The translations under genes were made by a program, and so were the position numbers. A model generated the notes under the pieces. The model did no database searches. It was not told where the DNA came from and saw only the letters and a program-made list of their open reading frames with translations. A stretch of 39,190 nt of DNA, from assembly GCA_019359435.1 (NCBI GenBank), contig JAHHHI010000015.1, positions 1-39,190 on the forward strand, in the 5' to 3' direction. This stretch comes from Kaiparowitsia implicata GSE-PSE-MK54-09C. GTDB taxonomy: Bacteria; Cyanobacteriota; Cyanobacteriia; Elainellales; Elainellaceae. The first letter of the stretch is position 1, and each line of letters opens with the position of its first letter. Of this stretch, positions 1 through 8,173 are shown one piece after another.

Positions 1-127
1 CTATTTCAACTGGATTTGGCAGCATAGCCGTCTTAAAACTACCGCCGCACAGCGAGCGAGGTTAGCAACACGGTCCTGGAATTGGCACGATATTGCCACC
101 TATCCCACATTAATTTGAGGCACTACC
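1..127 (+). mobile_element. End of an insertion sequence (IS1-like), cut by window edge
   Basis: A transposase reading frame enters from the left edge and stops at 118. The IS probably ends near 127, because read on the minus strand the terminus begins GGTAGTG and continues CCTCAAATT, which resembles the GG-T-rich ends of IS1-type elements, and SDR-like coding resumes exactly beyond it. The other end of the element is outside the window, so neither length nor target duplication can be checked. Placing the end at 127 is an inference from where SDR homology stops. Confidence 0.6.
2..118 (+). CDS. Transposase C-terminal fragment (IS1-like), partial
   Basis: Frame 2 is open from the window edge for 38 codons to a TGA at 116-118. 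The peptide has the pattern FNWIW-HSRLKTTAAQRA followed by W-NWHDIATYPTLI, which I recognise as the C-terminus of a group of cyanobacterial transposases with an HSxxKTTAAxRA motif. The start is outside the window. Its last codons overlap the artificial tail of the SDR frame on the other strand. Family naming beyond transposase is tentative because only the tail is visible. Confidence 0.6.
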   Translation, partial: YFNWIWQHSRLKTTAAQRARLATRSWNWHDIATYPTLI

Positions 128-772
128 CGAAGTTCGTTGTCTCAACCATTCCGCAATCTCTAGATCAGCAACCACTTCAGCATTACTCTCTGTTGCAAAG
201 AAGCCCGGAGCAACTGCATTGACCGTAATTCCAAAAGCTCCAAGTTCAGCGGCAAGTGTGCGGGTTAACGCTTCTAGTCCTCCTTTGGCAGTTGTGTAAA
301 CAGCATCTCCTGCATCTGCAATCTGACCCGCGATCGACGTAATGTTGATTATTCTTCCATCGCCCTTTTCCATCATCAGCCGAGCGGCTTCTCGTGACAG
401 ATTGAAGGGTGCAATCAAATCAGCATTAATTAGCTGACGAACTGCATCCATCTCAAACTCAAAGAAACCGCGACGATCGCGCATTCCCACATTATTGATG
501 AGAATATCTAAACCACCATGGTTTTCTCGAATTTCAACAAATGCGTTTTGAACAGCAAGCTCGTCTGTGATATCGAAGGCTAGTGAAGAGACTGCACCGC
601 CCATTGACTTGATTACCTGAACTGCTTGCTGAAGCCGTTCTGGATCTCGTCCATTCACGATGACGCACGCACCTACTTCGGCAAGTAACCTAGCGATTGC
701 TAGCCCAAGCCCTCGCCCTGCTCCCGTCACTAAAGCCACTTTTCCATCTAATGAAAATTTAGATAACGCCAC
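110..772 (-). pseudogene. Short-chain dehydrogenase/reductase, C-terminus lost to IS insertion
   Basis: This is a classical SDR, an NAD(P)-dependent Rossmann-fold oxidoreductase. It has TGxxxGxG at residues 16-23, INNVG near 92-96, and the catalytic triad S146, Y159, K163, followed by the substrate-loop motif NAVAPGFFATE. Family members run about 250 residues and end with a conserved LGRWG...DGG stretch. Here the match stops after WLRQRTS (residue 215), and five unrelated residues follow before a stop inside the adjoining IS. The start is a GTG at 772, since no upstream in-frame ATG exists. It most resembles gluconate 5-dehydrogenase or 3-oxoacyl-reductase-like SDRs; the substrate cannot be told. 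Loss of about 40 C-terminal residues, which help form the dimer interface, probably inactivates it. Confidence 0.8.
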
Positions 773-1018
773 GATGATTTGCTTGCTGCGATCGTTCTCG
801 AAGGATCATGACATCCTACAGATGACTTGGCAACTACGCCCCACCCACCAAAAGCCAGCTAACTAATTGTTGAGACTGTACTGATCTAGGGTTCGGCCAG
901 TGGGAAAAGTGGTTAGACGTACAGCGCAACCGTGAAATGCCGGAGTTTACTAAAAGAGTGAGTCTGGCGTTTCAGTAAATTCTCACACAATATTCAGACG
1001 CCCCCTGGATGGTGAATT

Positions 1019-1204
1019 ATGGAAACATTTGCTTTTCTTCAATGGTTTGCTCGCACCGATGATGACGCTGAGGCTGTGACCACACAGGCTGCTCCGATGA
1101 CACCGCGGGATGAAGCGATCGCCCCATCCCAATCGCCTGCTGCCCTGCAAGCCCAACGCGAGGCAGACGAACTGCAACAGCCTCGCTTTTGGATGATGCC
1201 TTAG
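1019..1204 (+). CDS. Small hypothetical protein (61 aa)
   Basis: I do not recognise this product. It opens with a short hydrophobic/aromatic stretch (METFAFLQWFAR), followed by an acidic run and an Ala/Pro/Gln-rich hydrophilic remainder. It starts with ATG behind a weak GGA-containing leader, and its stop overlaps the ureF stop by four bases from the opposite direction. Codon use looks ordinary for the region. A competing 64-residue minus-strand frame (983-1177) overlaps it and looks like a shadow. It could be a real small protein or chance. Confidence 0.3.
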   Translation: METFAFLQWFARTDDDAEAVTTQAAPMTPRDEAIAPSQSPAALQAQREADELQQPRFWMMP

Positions 1205-1902
1205 CTGCGGAAGAGGCGAGTGTAGAGCGTTTCGTGATTCATGCTGGCGATCGCCCAGCCCCAGTTGCAGGCATAGAGCGCTTCATCGGGGAGCGCCTGC
1301 GCTGTTTCTACCGTCTCGTGAAGCGTGGGATAAAGCTGCATCAGCAATCGCTGCCCGGCGGTCTGCCCTAGAGGAATGAGTTTGACCCCGGCATTGATGG
1401 CAGTCGTAAGCCAGCTATGGAGATAGCCCAGCATGGCGGATTGAACCGGAATCTGCCAGTGGGCAGCGGCAATGGCAAACGCAGTGGCAAAATTGGTGCG
1501 ATCGCCACAGCGCTGAAAAACGGGAGTCAAGTCTGGCTCCAACTCCTGCATTAGCCGCACCAGCGATCGCCCCATTTGCCAGCTTTGCAGCCGCACTTCT
1601 TCGGTGTCGCGCAGGGCCGAGAGCCACTGGTTCCACTGGGCGATCGCACCGGGCTGGTCAGCCGTGACGGCAGCGTGGAGGCGGGCGATCGCCACTGCCT
1701 CTAGCCGCACCGCGCCCGTCTGCAATTCTTGCGTCAGCCAATCCTCGAGTTCCGCAACTGTGGTCAACAAACCCTGCTGCACCAGTGTTTCCAACCCTTC
1801 AGAATAGGTATAGCCGCCTACGGGCAGTGCCGGACTAGCCAACTGCAAGAGATACGCAAGGGACGCACTGGAAGATGCACTGGAGTCAGCGGGGATGGGC
1901 AT
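1201..1902 (-). CDS. ureF: Urease accessory protein UreF
   Basis: UreF binds UreG and UreH/D during nickel insertion into urease in the cytoplasm. The protein (233 aa) has the family pattern [21 protein letters not shown] near the N-terminus, followed by an all-helical body with RLHAA, W-ALRDTEE-R, QMGRSL and a C-terminal [12 protein letters not shown] segment; the length is typical. The frame stays open upstream to 2031, but that extension merely reads through the His-rich repeat of ureE in another frame. I therefore place the start at the ATG at 1902, which overlaps the ureE end by 17 bases and suggests translational coupling. No ureG follows in this window, although ureG commonly lies next to ureF. 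Confidence 0.9.
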   Translation of the reverse strand: MPIPADSSASSSASLAYLLQLASPALPVGGYTYSEGLETLVQQGLLTTVAELEDWLTQELQTGAVRLEAVAIARLHAAVTADQPGAIAQWNQWLSALRDTEEVRLQSWQMGRSLVRLMQELEPDLTPVFQRCGDRTNFATAFAIAAAHWQIPVQSAMLGYLHSWLTTAINAGVKLIPLGQTAGQRLLMQLYPTLHETVETAQALPDEALYACNWGWAIASMNHETLYTRLFRS

Positions 1903-2446
1903 GATCAGCGGTATGGGAATGCGGTTCAGCGTGACTATACGGGTTAGCGTGACTATGCGGTTCAGAATGACTATGCGATTTAGCATGACTATGCGACTCA
2001 GGGTCAGCCGCAGCACCATGGCGATAGGCACCCGTCTCGGGATGAAAGGGGGCGATGCCCTCGCTCACCTGCACACCTAGTTGCTCTAGCATGGCGCGTA
2101 ACACCGAGTCTGGCGACAGCCGCAGATAGCCGGGTGTCACCTCTAGCGGCACATGGCGATTGCCCAAATGGTATGCCGCACGCAGCAGTTGCAGCGGCGT
2201 CTCGGCAGTCACTGTAATCACAGGCTCAGGCTTGGCAACAATTTGCACCGTGCGATCGCCCGTTTCGGTCATCAGCACATCGCCATCTTGCAACACTGTG
2301 CCGCGCGGCAGTTGCAGATATACCGCCTGTCCCTCTGATTCAAAGCAGTGGCGCGATCGCGTCCGCTCGTCAGCGGTTAGCGCCAGATGCAGCGTCACTG
2401 GCGGGCCCTGCTCTACACATCGCTGGGTTAACCGCAGCATTGTCAC
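1886..2446 (-). CDS. ureE: Urease accessory protein UreE, His-rich tail
   Basis: UreE is the cytosolic nickel metallochaperone that hands Ni2+ to the urease activation complex. The N-terminal domain (about 1-75) carries the RxRHCFES and [13 protein letters not shown] segments. The C-terminal domain contains the [13 protein letters not shown] motif with its metal-binding histidine, near residue 97. The last 40 residues form a histidine-rich tail built from an SHSHAEP-like repeat, presumed to store nickel. A GAGGT sequence sits six bases before a GTG at 2446; an ATG at 2440 is the alternative start. It is transcribed with ureF, with overlapping ends. Confidence 0.92.
   Translation of the reverse strand: MTMLRLTQRCVEQGPPVTLHLALTADERTRSRHCFESEGQAVYLQLPRGTVLQDGDVLMTETGDRTVQIVAKPEPVITVTAETPLQLLRAAYHLGNRHVPLEVTPGYLRLSPDSVLRAMLEQLGVQVSEGIAPFHPETGAYRHGAAADPESHSHAKSHSHSEPHSHANPYSHAEPHSHTADHAHPR
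1921..1994 (-). repeat. 18-bp in-frame tandem repeat encoding UreE His tail
   Basis: A GTGACTAT or ATGACTAT core recurs exactly every 18 bases at 1931, 1949, 1967 and 1985 on the plus strand, with degenerate flanking units. The period equals six codons, so each unit adds one copy of the His-containing hexapeptide at the UreE C-terminus without shifting frame. The repeat also lies in the leader just upstream of the ureF start. Confidence 0.85.
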
Positions 2447-2521
2447 TCATCTACCTCACATCTGCGGGTCATTCTAGGGTCAGTGTTTTGGTCGTGCGCC
2501 CCTAACGGTCTAGGTATCGGC

Positions 2522-2758
2522 CTAGGTATCGGCATCCACAGGCTCATCGTCATCAGCCGCCGCAGAGAGCAGCGGCAAAACGAGAGATGCGGCCACCATC
2601 CCCACCGATGCGCTGCCCGCTAGCAGCAGCCCAATCGGAATCCGCACCGTTTCCATTGTTAAAAAACGTAGAGAGACGGGTCTGGCGTTTTGAACGGATA
2701 AGAGGGCGATCGCACTCACCCACGCCGCCATAATAATTGAGGCTAAAACATTGACCAT
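2522..2758 (-). CDS. LapA-domain (DUF1049) small membrane protein
   Basis: This 78-residue protein has two predicted transmembrane helices (about 3-20 and 40-66), joined by an SVQNARPVSLRFL stretch. That stretch is the signature of the lipopolysaccharide assembly protein A domain. The C-terminus is acidic (DDDEPVDADT). Function in cyanobacteria is not established; in Enterobacteria LapA-type proteins act at the inner membrane in envelope lipid control. It starts with ATG at 2758 and lies upstream of ureE on the same strand, 75 bases from it, so co-transcription is possible. Confidence 0.75.
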   Translation of the reverse strand: MVNVLASIIMAAWVSAIALLSVQNARPVSLRFLTMETVRIPIGLLLAGSASVGMVAASLVLPLLSAAADDDEPVDADT

Positions 2759-3086
2759 GACTCTAGCGTTTCAGTGATAAAAATTCTGAGACAGCCATAG
2801 TAAGCAACCTTACTGCTCAGCCTGATTGGACGCCCCATTTAGGGACTCCCGATCTTGTGACTCTCCTGTCTCGTGACTATTCCTGTCTCGTGACTATATA
2901 GTAGCGCGCAGGGCAACTCTTCAAGCTGAACGCATAGGCTGTTGCCGTCAACAAACTAACGCTATCGAGTTCCTGTTAACGGGAGTTGGATAGCCTCTCA
3001 AACCCTGGATAAGCGGTGCGCAACAGGCTCAGCACATCAAAGATTGGGAAAGGCATTGCTCCGGTGATAGCGTGTGGGAATCAGCA
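2759..3086. other. Intergenic, with a perfect 17-bp tandem duplication
   Basis: No gene is seen here. The 17-bp unit TCCTGTCTCGTGACTAT is present twice head to tail at 2864-2880 and 2881-2897, with a third degenerate partial copy before it (TTGTGACTC at 2855-2863). The stretch must contain the promoter of the LapA-domain gene and the 3' end signal of the decarboxylase gene. Confidence 0.6.
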
Positions 3087-4610
3087 TCAGCTCAGCGTAG
3101 GGTCGCGGCAAAGAACCTTGAGCGTCGTGAGAGAGGCATCTTCGCAGCCTGTGATCACGCCGCCTGCGGCCTGCACTTGCGTCAGATACTCCAGCGCGGC
3201 GGCAGTCAGGCGATCGCCCGGCAGCAGCACCGGAATTCCCGGTGGATAGGGGCATACCATCTCCGCCGAAAGGCGATCGCCCGCATCCACCAAGAGCACC
3301 GTTTCTGCTAAGGCAAAGAACGCGTCACGCGGTGAGACTGGGGGCACCTGGATAGAACCAGGCATCTGAAACGGGGCGAGGGGAGCAATGGGGGCAGCCG
3401 TTGGAGAGTGGGTGGCGGCGATCGCGCCCAACCCTTGCACTAGGGCATCAATATCTGCTGGAGTATTGCCCAAACTGATAATAAAGGTGAGATGGCGCAG
3501 GCCGGGCAGCTCGCACGTAACCTGCCACTGCTGGCTGAGGCAGTCATCGGCAGCAAAGCCTGTCATCCCCAACGGGGACACATCCACCGTGAGGCGAGTC
3601 GGGTCGAGGGCGGCGCAGCCCGGTGTGGGAGCAGGCAACGACAGCACCTTGAGCTGGGGAATGGCAGCCAGGTGATCGCGCGCTTGAGCCGCCAAGTCCA
3701 GCGTGCGTGCCATCAGCTCGGCTCCGTGGTGAGCCATTTGATGCCGGGCCGCATCAAGCGACGCCAGCAGTAGATAGCTGGGGCTGCTGGACTGCACGAG
3801 GGGCAGGGCACGACAGACCCGTGCGGGGTCAACCCACGGCCCCTGCAGGTGCAGCATAGACGCTTGAGTGAGCGCGCTCAGCACTTTGTGGGTGGACTGC
3901 ACCACCAGATCAGCTCCTGCCTCTAGCGCCGACGCAGGCAACTGAGAATGGAAAGCCAGATGCGCCCCGTGGGCTTCATCCACAATTAGCGGAATCTGGT
4001 GCTGGTGCGCCACGTGGGCGATCGCCCTGACATCGCTACACATTCCGTAGTAGGTGGGTGACACCAGCATCACAGCGCGAGCGTCTGGATACTGCGCTAG
4101 GGCCGCGGCAACGGCATCCGGCGTCAGCCCGTGAGCAAGGCCCCAATCAGAATCGACCTCTGGCTGCACAAAAATTGGATGAACCCCAGCCAGAATCAGT
4201 GCAGCAATAGCCGACTGGTGGCAGTTGCGGGGCAAAATCAGGCGATCGCCCGGACGACAGGTCGCCAGCACCGCCGCCTGAAGACCGCAGGTAGACCCGT
4301 TTGCCAAGAACCAGGTGTGGTCTGCCCCAAACAGCTCTGCCGCCAACGTTTGCGCTTGGGCGATCGCCCCCTCTGGTGCAAACAGATTGTCGAGCGCAGG
4401 CAACTCTGGCAAATCAGCCTGAAACACCGTCTTACCCAAGAGATCCTGTAGCGCTTGCGAGATTCCCCGGCCTCGCTTATGCCCTGGCGTGTAGAAGGCG
4501 GCATCAGGCGCATCCCGACAGCGTCGCAAGGCTGCGACTAAGGGCATCGCACCTTGCGACGAAGGCTGAGAGCGAGGCAACTGCAATGATGCGGGCACAA
4601 GAGGGGACAT
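3087..4610 (-). CDS. Orn/Lys/Arg decarboxylase-fold PLP enzyme
   Basis: This is a fold-type I PLP enzyme of the Orn/Lys/Arg decarboxylase major-domain family (about 507 aa). Residues 42-47 read PGHKRG, typical of the family. A cofactor pocket motif VDEAHGAHL follows, and the Schiff-base lysine is K242 within QSTHKVLSALTQ. The C-terminal domain contains PYPPGIPVLLPGD, also typical. Cyanobacterial members of this short, N-domain-less group are often annotated as lysine or arginine decarboxylases, but the substrate cannot be read from sequence. The open frame extends to a TTG at 4658; the first ATG, at 4610, gives a sensible N-terminus. It stands alone, divergent from the site-2 protease operon. 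Confidence 0.85.
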   Translation of the reverse strand: MSPLVPASLQLPRSQPSSQGAMPLVAALRRCRDAPDAAFYTPGHKRGRGISQALQDLLGKTVFQADLPELPALDNLFAPEGAIAQAQTLAAELFGADHTWFLANGSTCGLQAAVLATCRPGDRLILPRNCHQSAIAALILAGVHPIFVQPEVDSDWGLAHGLTPDAVAAALAQYPDARAVMLVSPTYYGMCSDVRAIAHVAHQHQIPLIVDEAHGAHLAFHSQLPASALEAGADLVVQSTHKVLSALTQASMLHLQGPWVDPARVCRALPLVQSSSPSYLLLASLDAARHQMAHHGAELMARTLDLAAQARDHLAAIPQLKVLSLPAPTPGCAALDPTRLTVDVSPLGMTGFAADDCLSQQWQVTCELPGLRHLTFIISLGNTPADIDALVQGLGAIAATHSPTAAPIAPLAPFQMPGSIQVPPVSPRDAFFALAETVLLVDAGDRLSAEMVCPYPPGIPVLLPGDRLTAAALEYLTQVQAAGGVITGCEDASLTTLKVLCRDPTLS

Positions 4611-5066
4611 ACAGCGCGATAAAGAGCAGGTGTACCAAAGCGTAATAGATAGCGCCAAGAGGGACGTGACGGTGATCCCAGCGAGTGATGCGTCAGGTTA
4701 AGGGGCCACCTGCGGCCATTTTCCTAAGCCGCGTGGCGAACATATTTTGAACCTATCAGGACAAGGCTCAATGCGGCTGTCGTGATCAATCTGCAGGAAG
4801 CCGTCGATCCGTTGAATTGCGGATCGGAGCTTGATAGGGTAGTGAATAGGGCGATCGCCATCGGTCTGGTTCATCTCATCATTATCGATCTCACATGGCC
4901 TAGGTCTCACACTACAGTGTGTCTAGAGCAGGGCGACTCCCCTAGGATTGGCGACTGCGTCATGCGGAGTCATCTGGTTTGCTCGTCTGCCCTTCTGTCT
5001 GCGTCTTCCCGTCTGCGTTTTCCCGTCTGCGGCCCAACTGCCGCCTGATACAAGGCAACTGTTCCC
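4611..5066. other. Divergent intergenic region with short repeats
   Basis: No convincing gene is seen. It holds a dyad CACACT-AC-AGTGTG near 4908-4921, and a near-perfect direct repeat of about 14 bp with core CCCGTCTGCG, three copies between roughly 4986 and 5033, just before the protease start. Promoters for both divergent genes should lie here. I cannot pick out -10/-35 boxes with confidence. Confidence 0.5.
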
Positions 5067-6599
5067 ATGATTACGATTTTGATTTTGCTGGTGGCCCTAG
5101 GCATTCTTGGCTGGGGGTTTGTGCGAGCCCGCCCCTTTGGGCAGGTGGGGCTGTTGGCTTGGCTGCAATCGGTGGTACTGATGGCACCCTGGCTGGTGTT
5201 TTTTGGTTTATTCGCGGCTGGGCTCTATCTCAATCTGGCGGCAGTGCTGTTGATGATTGTGCTGTCTACGGTGCTGTATGTGGTCTTAGGAAAACGGCTG
5301 CGATCGCTCGGCAGAGATCCAGCAATGCAGCAGCGGCTCTCGCCTCAAGCCTCGGCCCAAGATGCGGCAAACATGGCAGAGGGTAGCACCGATGGCAGTC
5401 TAGACGGCAGCGGCGAGCGTGTCGCAGACGGAACGGCGTCGAAGGACGAGAACGCCTCTAAATCTACACCTGAGAAGGCTGAGTTCGAGGCCCTTCCGCC
5501 TGAGGATCTCAAGGCGATTCAGGGACTCTTTGGCATTGATACCTTTTTTGCGACGGAAACGGTGCCCTATTTGGATGGGGCAATCTTCAAAGGCAACCTG
5601 CGGGGAGAGCCGGATGCCACTCACGCGCGACTGTCGAATGGCCTGCAAGAGCGATTGGGCGATCGCTACCGCCTATTTTTAATCAGCGGCCCCGATCAGC
5701 GCCCCACGGTCGTGGTGCTGCCGAGCAGTAGCGACCCACCCAAAACCACAACGACGCAGTGGAGCTTGGCGATCGCCCTCGGCGCTGCGACCATTTTGAC
5801 CTGTTTTGAGGCGGCGGGGTTGCTGCTGGGGTTTGACCTATTTTCTGATTTTGGGCGTGTGGGCGAAGCACTGCCCATTGCCAGCGGCATCCTCTTTATC
5901 CTCATAGCCCATGAGGTGGGGCATCGCTGGATGGCGCGTCGCTACCAGATTCGCCTCAGTCCGCCCTTTTTCCTCCCCACTTGGCAATTGGGGTCGCTGG
6001 GATCGCTCATGCGGTTTGAGTCGTTGCTGCCCAACCGTAACGTGCTGTTTGACATTAGCCTGGCGGGGCCATTAGCGAGCGGTATTGTGTCACTCTTGAT
6101 GCTGATGCTGGGGTTAGTGCTGTCTCTCAACGGCAGCGACTTCACGGTGCCGCCCAGCATTTTTAAAGGGTCTATCTTGGTCGGCACCTTGGCGAGCGCG
6201 GTGCTGGGCAGCGCGCTGCAGGAACCTGTGGTGGCGGTACATCCGTTGGTGGCGGTCGGCTGGATTGGTCTGGTGGTGACCGCGTTGAACACAATGCCGG
6301 CTGGGCAGCTGGATGGCGGACGCATCATGCAAGCAATTTATGGCCGAACTGTAGCAGGACGGGCAACCTTTGCTACCGTAATAGTTCTAGGGATTGCATC
6401 GTTGGTGAATCCCTTGGCGCTCTACTGGGCTATTGTGATTTTGTTTGTGCAGCGCAATGCCGAACGGCCTGCCCTTAACGAACTTTCAGAGCCTGACGAT
6501 ACACGAGCGGCCCTGGGGCTATTGATTTTGTTCCTGATGGTGGCTACGTTGTTACCGCTCACCCCAAGTTTGGCTGGGAGATTGGGCATTGGAGGCTAG
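5067..6599 (+). CDS. Site-2 protease family intramembrane metalloprotease (EGY-like)
   Basis: This is a polytopic membrane zinc protease of the S2P/M50 family. The zinc motif HEVGH is at residues 282-286 in a hydrophobic helix, and the third ligand motif NTMPAGQLDGGR is at 408-418, with D416 as the expected ligand. Residues 1-75 form N-terminal membrane helices and 90-135 a low-complexity Ser/Asp/Glu linker. Residues 140-215 form a soluble domain with GIDTFFATE as in plastid EGY proteins and their cyanobacterial relatives. At 510 aa the length is typical for that subgroup. The family cleaves membrane-embedded substrates such as anti-sigma factors; the substrate here is unknown. The next gene starts two bases after its stop, so this is the first gene of a compact operon. 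Confidence 0.9.
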   Translation: MITILILLVALGILGWGFVRARPFGQVGLLAWLQSVVLMAPWLVFFGLFAAGLYLNLAAVLLMIVLSTVLYVVLGKRLRSLGRDPAMQQRLSPQASAQDAANMAEGSTDGSLDGSGERVADGTASKDENASKSTPEKAEFEALPPEDLKAIQGLFGIDTFFATETVPYLDGAIFKGNLRGEPDATHARLSNGLQERLGDRYRLFLISGPDQRPTVVVLPSSSDPPKTTTTQWSLAIALGAATILTCFEAAGLLLGFDLFSDFGRVGEALPIASGILFILIAHEVGHRWMARRYQIRLSPPFFLPTWQLGSLGSLMRFESLLPNRNVLFDISLAGPLASGIVSLLMLMLGLVLSLNGSDFTVPPSIFKGSILVGTLASAVLGSALQEPVVAVHPLVAVGWIGLVVTALNTMPAGQLDGGRIMQAIYGRTVAGRATFATVIVLGIASLVNPLALYWAIVILFVQRNAERPALNELSEPDDTRAALGLLILFLMVATLLPLTPSLAGRLGIGG

Positions 6600-6601
6600 T
6601 C

Positions 6602-7420
6602 ATGGCATTTATCCCGCCGGTACTGCTTGTGTTGGATGTGAGTGCCTTGTTGGGGGGCTCAGCCAGTGAATGGTTAGAATTTTCGCGGGTGGGCAAGGTG
6701 TGCCTGCCGCAGGCGGTGTATGAGGACATGCGGCTGTTGTCGGATCGAGCGCCCGATCCGGATTTGGCGGAGTTGGCGAAACGGTTTAGCCATTTTTACC
6801 CCATTAGTGGCTGGCAGGTGTCAGATGCGTCGGCACACCACTCGGCGCTCACGGCGGCGGGGCAATCGCTAACGAAGCGGGCGCGGGTGTCTCTGGCGGC
6901 AGCGCGGACGGCCTATGCCCTGTCGCTTGGGTTTCCAAAGCATCTGGTGGTGTTGGTTACGCGAGATCAGCAGCTGCTGCAGCGAGTTTATGATTTGCCA
7001 TCTAATAATTTTTGTGCGATTCTGCCGCCGGCTTTATTGCAGTGGAGCCGCACGGGGCAGCGCCCGATTTTGGTGAGTCAACTGCTCCAGCAGTTGCGCG
7101 CCACGCTCAGCGCCACCATGACGTCGGGGCTGAGCCGCTCGGGCCAAATGATTCCAGCACGCCCTGAGGGTCGTAGCTCTACTGTTCAGAGGGGTGACAG
7201 CCGCTTTGGCTCTGCGCCAAAGCCGAAGCGGCACTCGCGCCCTTACTTTGAAGGGGATGCGAATGAGGCGTTATCGAATTTGCTGTCGTTGGGGTTGGCG
7301 ATCGCCGGACTAGCGCTGGCGGGCTGGCTATTGTGGTCGGTGTTTAACAACAGTAGCTGGCTAGAGCCGCTGCGACAGCCGCTTGATCCAACGTCACAGT
7401 CACAGGTGTATGGGGAATGA
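6602..7420 (+). CDS. PIN-like domain protein with C-terminal membrane anchor
   Basis: The N-terminal 150 residues look like a PIN-type nuclease fold. LVLDVSALL places D12 at the first acidic position, VYEDM supplies E41/D42, and VTRDQQLLQRVYD supplies D122. Residues 155-220 are basic and Ser/Arg-rich, and a single transmembrane helix lies at about 222-250. A membrane-tethered PIN domain is uncommon among toxin-type PINs, and no antitoxin gene adjoins it. It starts two bases after the protease gene, and its stop overlaps the ParA start by four bases. I infer the PIN assignment from spacing of acidic residues only. Confidence 0.6.
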   Translation: MAFIPPVLLVLDVSALLGGSASEWLEFSRVGKVCLPQAVYEDMRLLSDRAPDPDLAELAKRFSHFYPISGWQVSDASAHHSALTAAGQSLTKRARVSLAAARTAYALSLGFPKHLVVLVTRDQQLLQRVYDLPSNNFCAILPPALLQWSRTGQRPILVSQLLQQLRATLSATMTSGLSRSGQMIPARPEGRSSTVQRGDSRFGSAPKPKRHSRPYFEGDANEALSNLLSLGLAIAGLALAGWLLWSVFNNSSWLEPLRQPLDPTSQSQVYGE

Positions 7421-8169
7421 TTACGGCGATCGCCAATCAAAAAGGGGGCGTTGCCAAAACCACCTCTAGTCTGGCGCTGGCGGGGCTGCTGGCTGACGAG
7501 GGCACCTGCCTGGCGGTCGATCTAGATCCCCAGGGCAACCTAACTACGGGCTTTGGTATAGAGCTAGCGCCAGAGCAGTCCACGGTGTATGAGGTGCTGA
7601 CGGGGGTGCTATCGGTTAAAGGGGCGATCGCTCCTACGCGATCTGGCGTGGCGCTGCTGCCGGGGGATATTTCTCTGGCAAAGATCGAGAAGGAGTTGAT
7701 GACGCAGCCCCATCGCTTCTACACTCTCAAAAAGGTGCTTAACCCCGTGCTGGCAGAGTATGAGCAGGTGGTGATCGACTGCCCGCCGAGTTTGGGACTG
7801 CTCACCATTAATGCCCTCGCGGCAGCGGATGTGCTGCTGGTGCCGGTGCAATGCCAGTTCTTTGCGCTCAAAGGGTTGCAGGGATTGCTGGAAACGATTC
7901 ATACCGTGCGGCAGCGGCTCAATCCTACGCTGAGAATTTTGGGCGTGCTGCCCACGATGGCCGAAACGCACACGGTCATCACCCAGGAGACGATGAAAAT
8001 TTTGCGATCGCAGCTTCAGGACATTCGGGTGTTTGACCCAGTGCCCAAGTCGGTCAAATTCCCTGAATCTAACATGGCCGGAGAGCCAATTCACCGCTAT
8101 GTGCGCGATTGGAAGCTAGTGCAGCCCTACCGTGAGGTGGTGCGAGAGCTATTGATGCTGGAGAAGTAA
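7417..8169 (+). CDS. ParA/MinD-family ATPase
   Basis: This 250-residue cytosolic ATPase has the deviant Walker A motif KGGVAKTT at residues 9-16 (signature lysine K9 and K14), the switch I region VDLDPQGNLTTGFG, and a Walker B-like VVIDCPPSLG. Such proteins partition plasmids, chromosomes or protein assemblies by ATP-dependent dimerisation on DNA or membranes. No ParB-like gene or parS-like repeat is next to it. It sits between a membrane-anchored PIN-like gene (four-base overlap) and a small membrane protein (four bases apart), so a role in positioning a membrane component is possible but is inference. Confidence 0.9.
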   Translation: MITAIANQKGGVAKTTSSLALAGLLADEGTCLAVDLDPQGNLTTGFGIELAPEQSTVYEVLTGVLSVKGAIAPTRSGVALLPGDISLAKIEKELMTQPHRFYTLKKVLNPVLAEYEQVVIDCPPSLGLLTINALAAADVLLVPVQCQFFALKGLQGLLETIHTVRQRLNPTLRILGVLPTMAETHTVITQETMKILRSQLQDIRVFDPVPKSVKFPESNMAGEPIHRYVRDWKLVQPYREVVRELLMLEK

Positions 8170-8173
8170 GCCG

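Noticed and set aside
1903-2031. Upstream extension of the ureF frame
   Set aside because: It only translates the 18-bp ureE repeat in a different frame (Leu-Asn-Arg-Ile-Val repeats), and UreF homology begins after ATG 1902.
7417-8169. Plasmid partition locus
   Set aside because: ParA is embedded in a membrane-protein operon, with no ParB gene, no parS-like repeats and no replication gene in the window.
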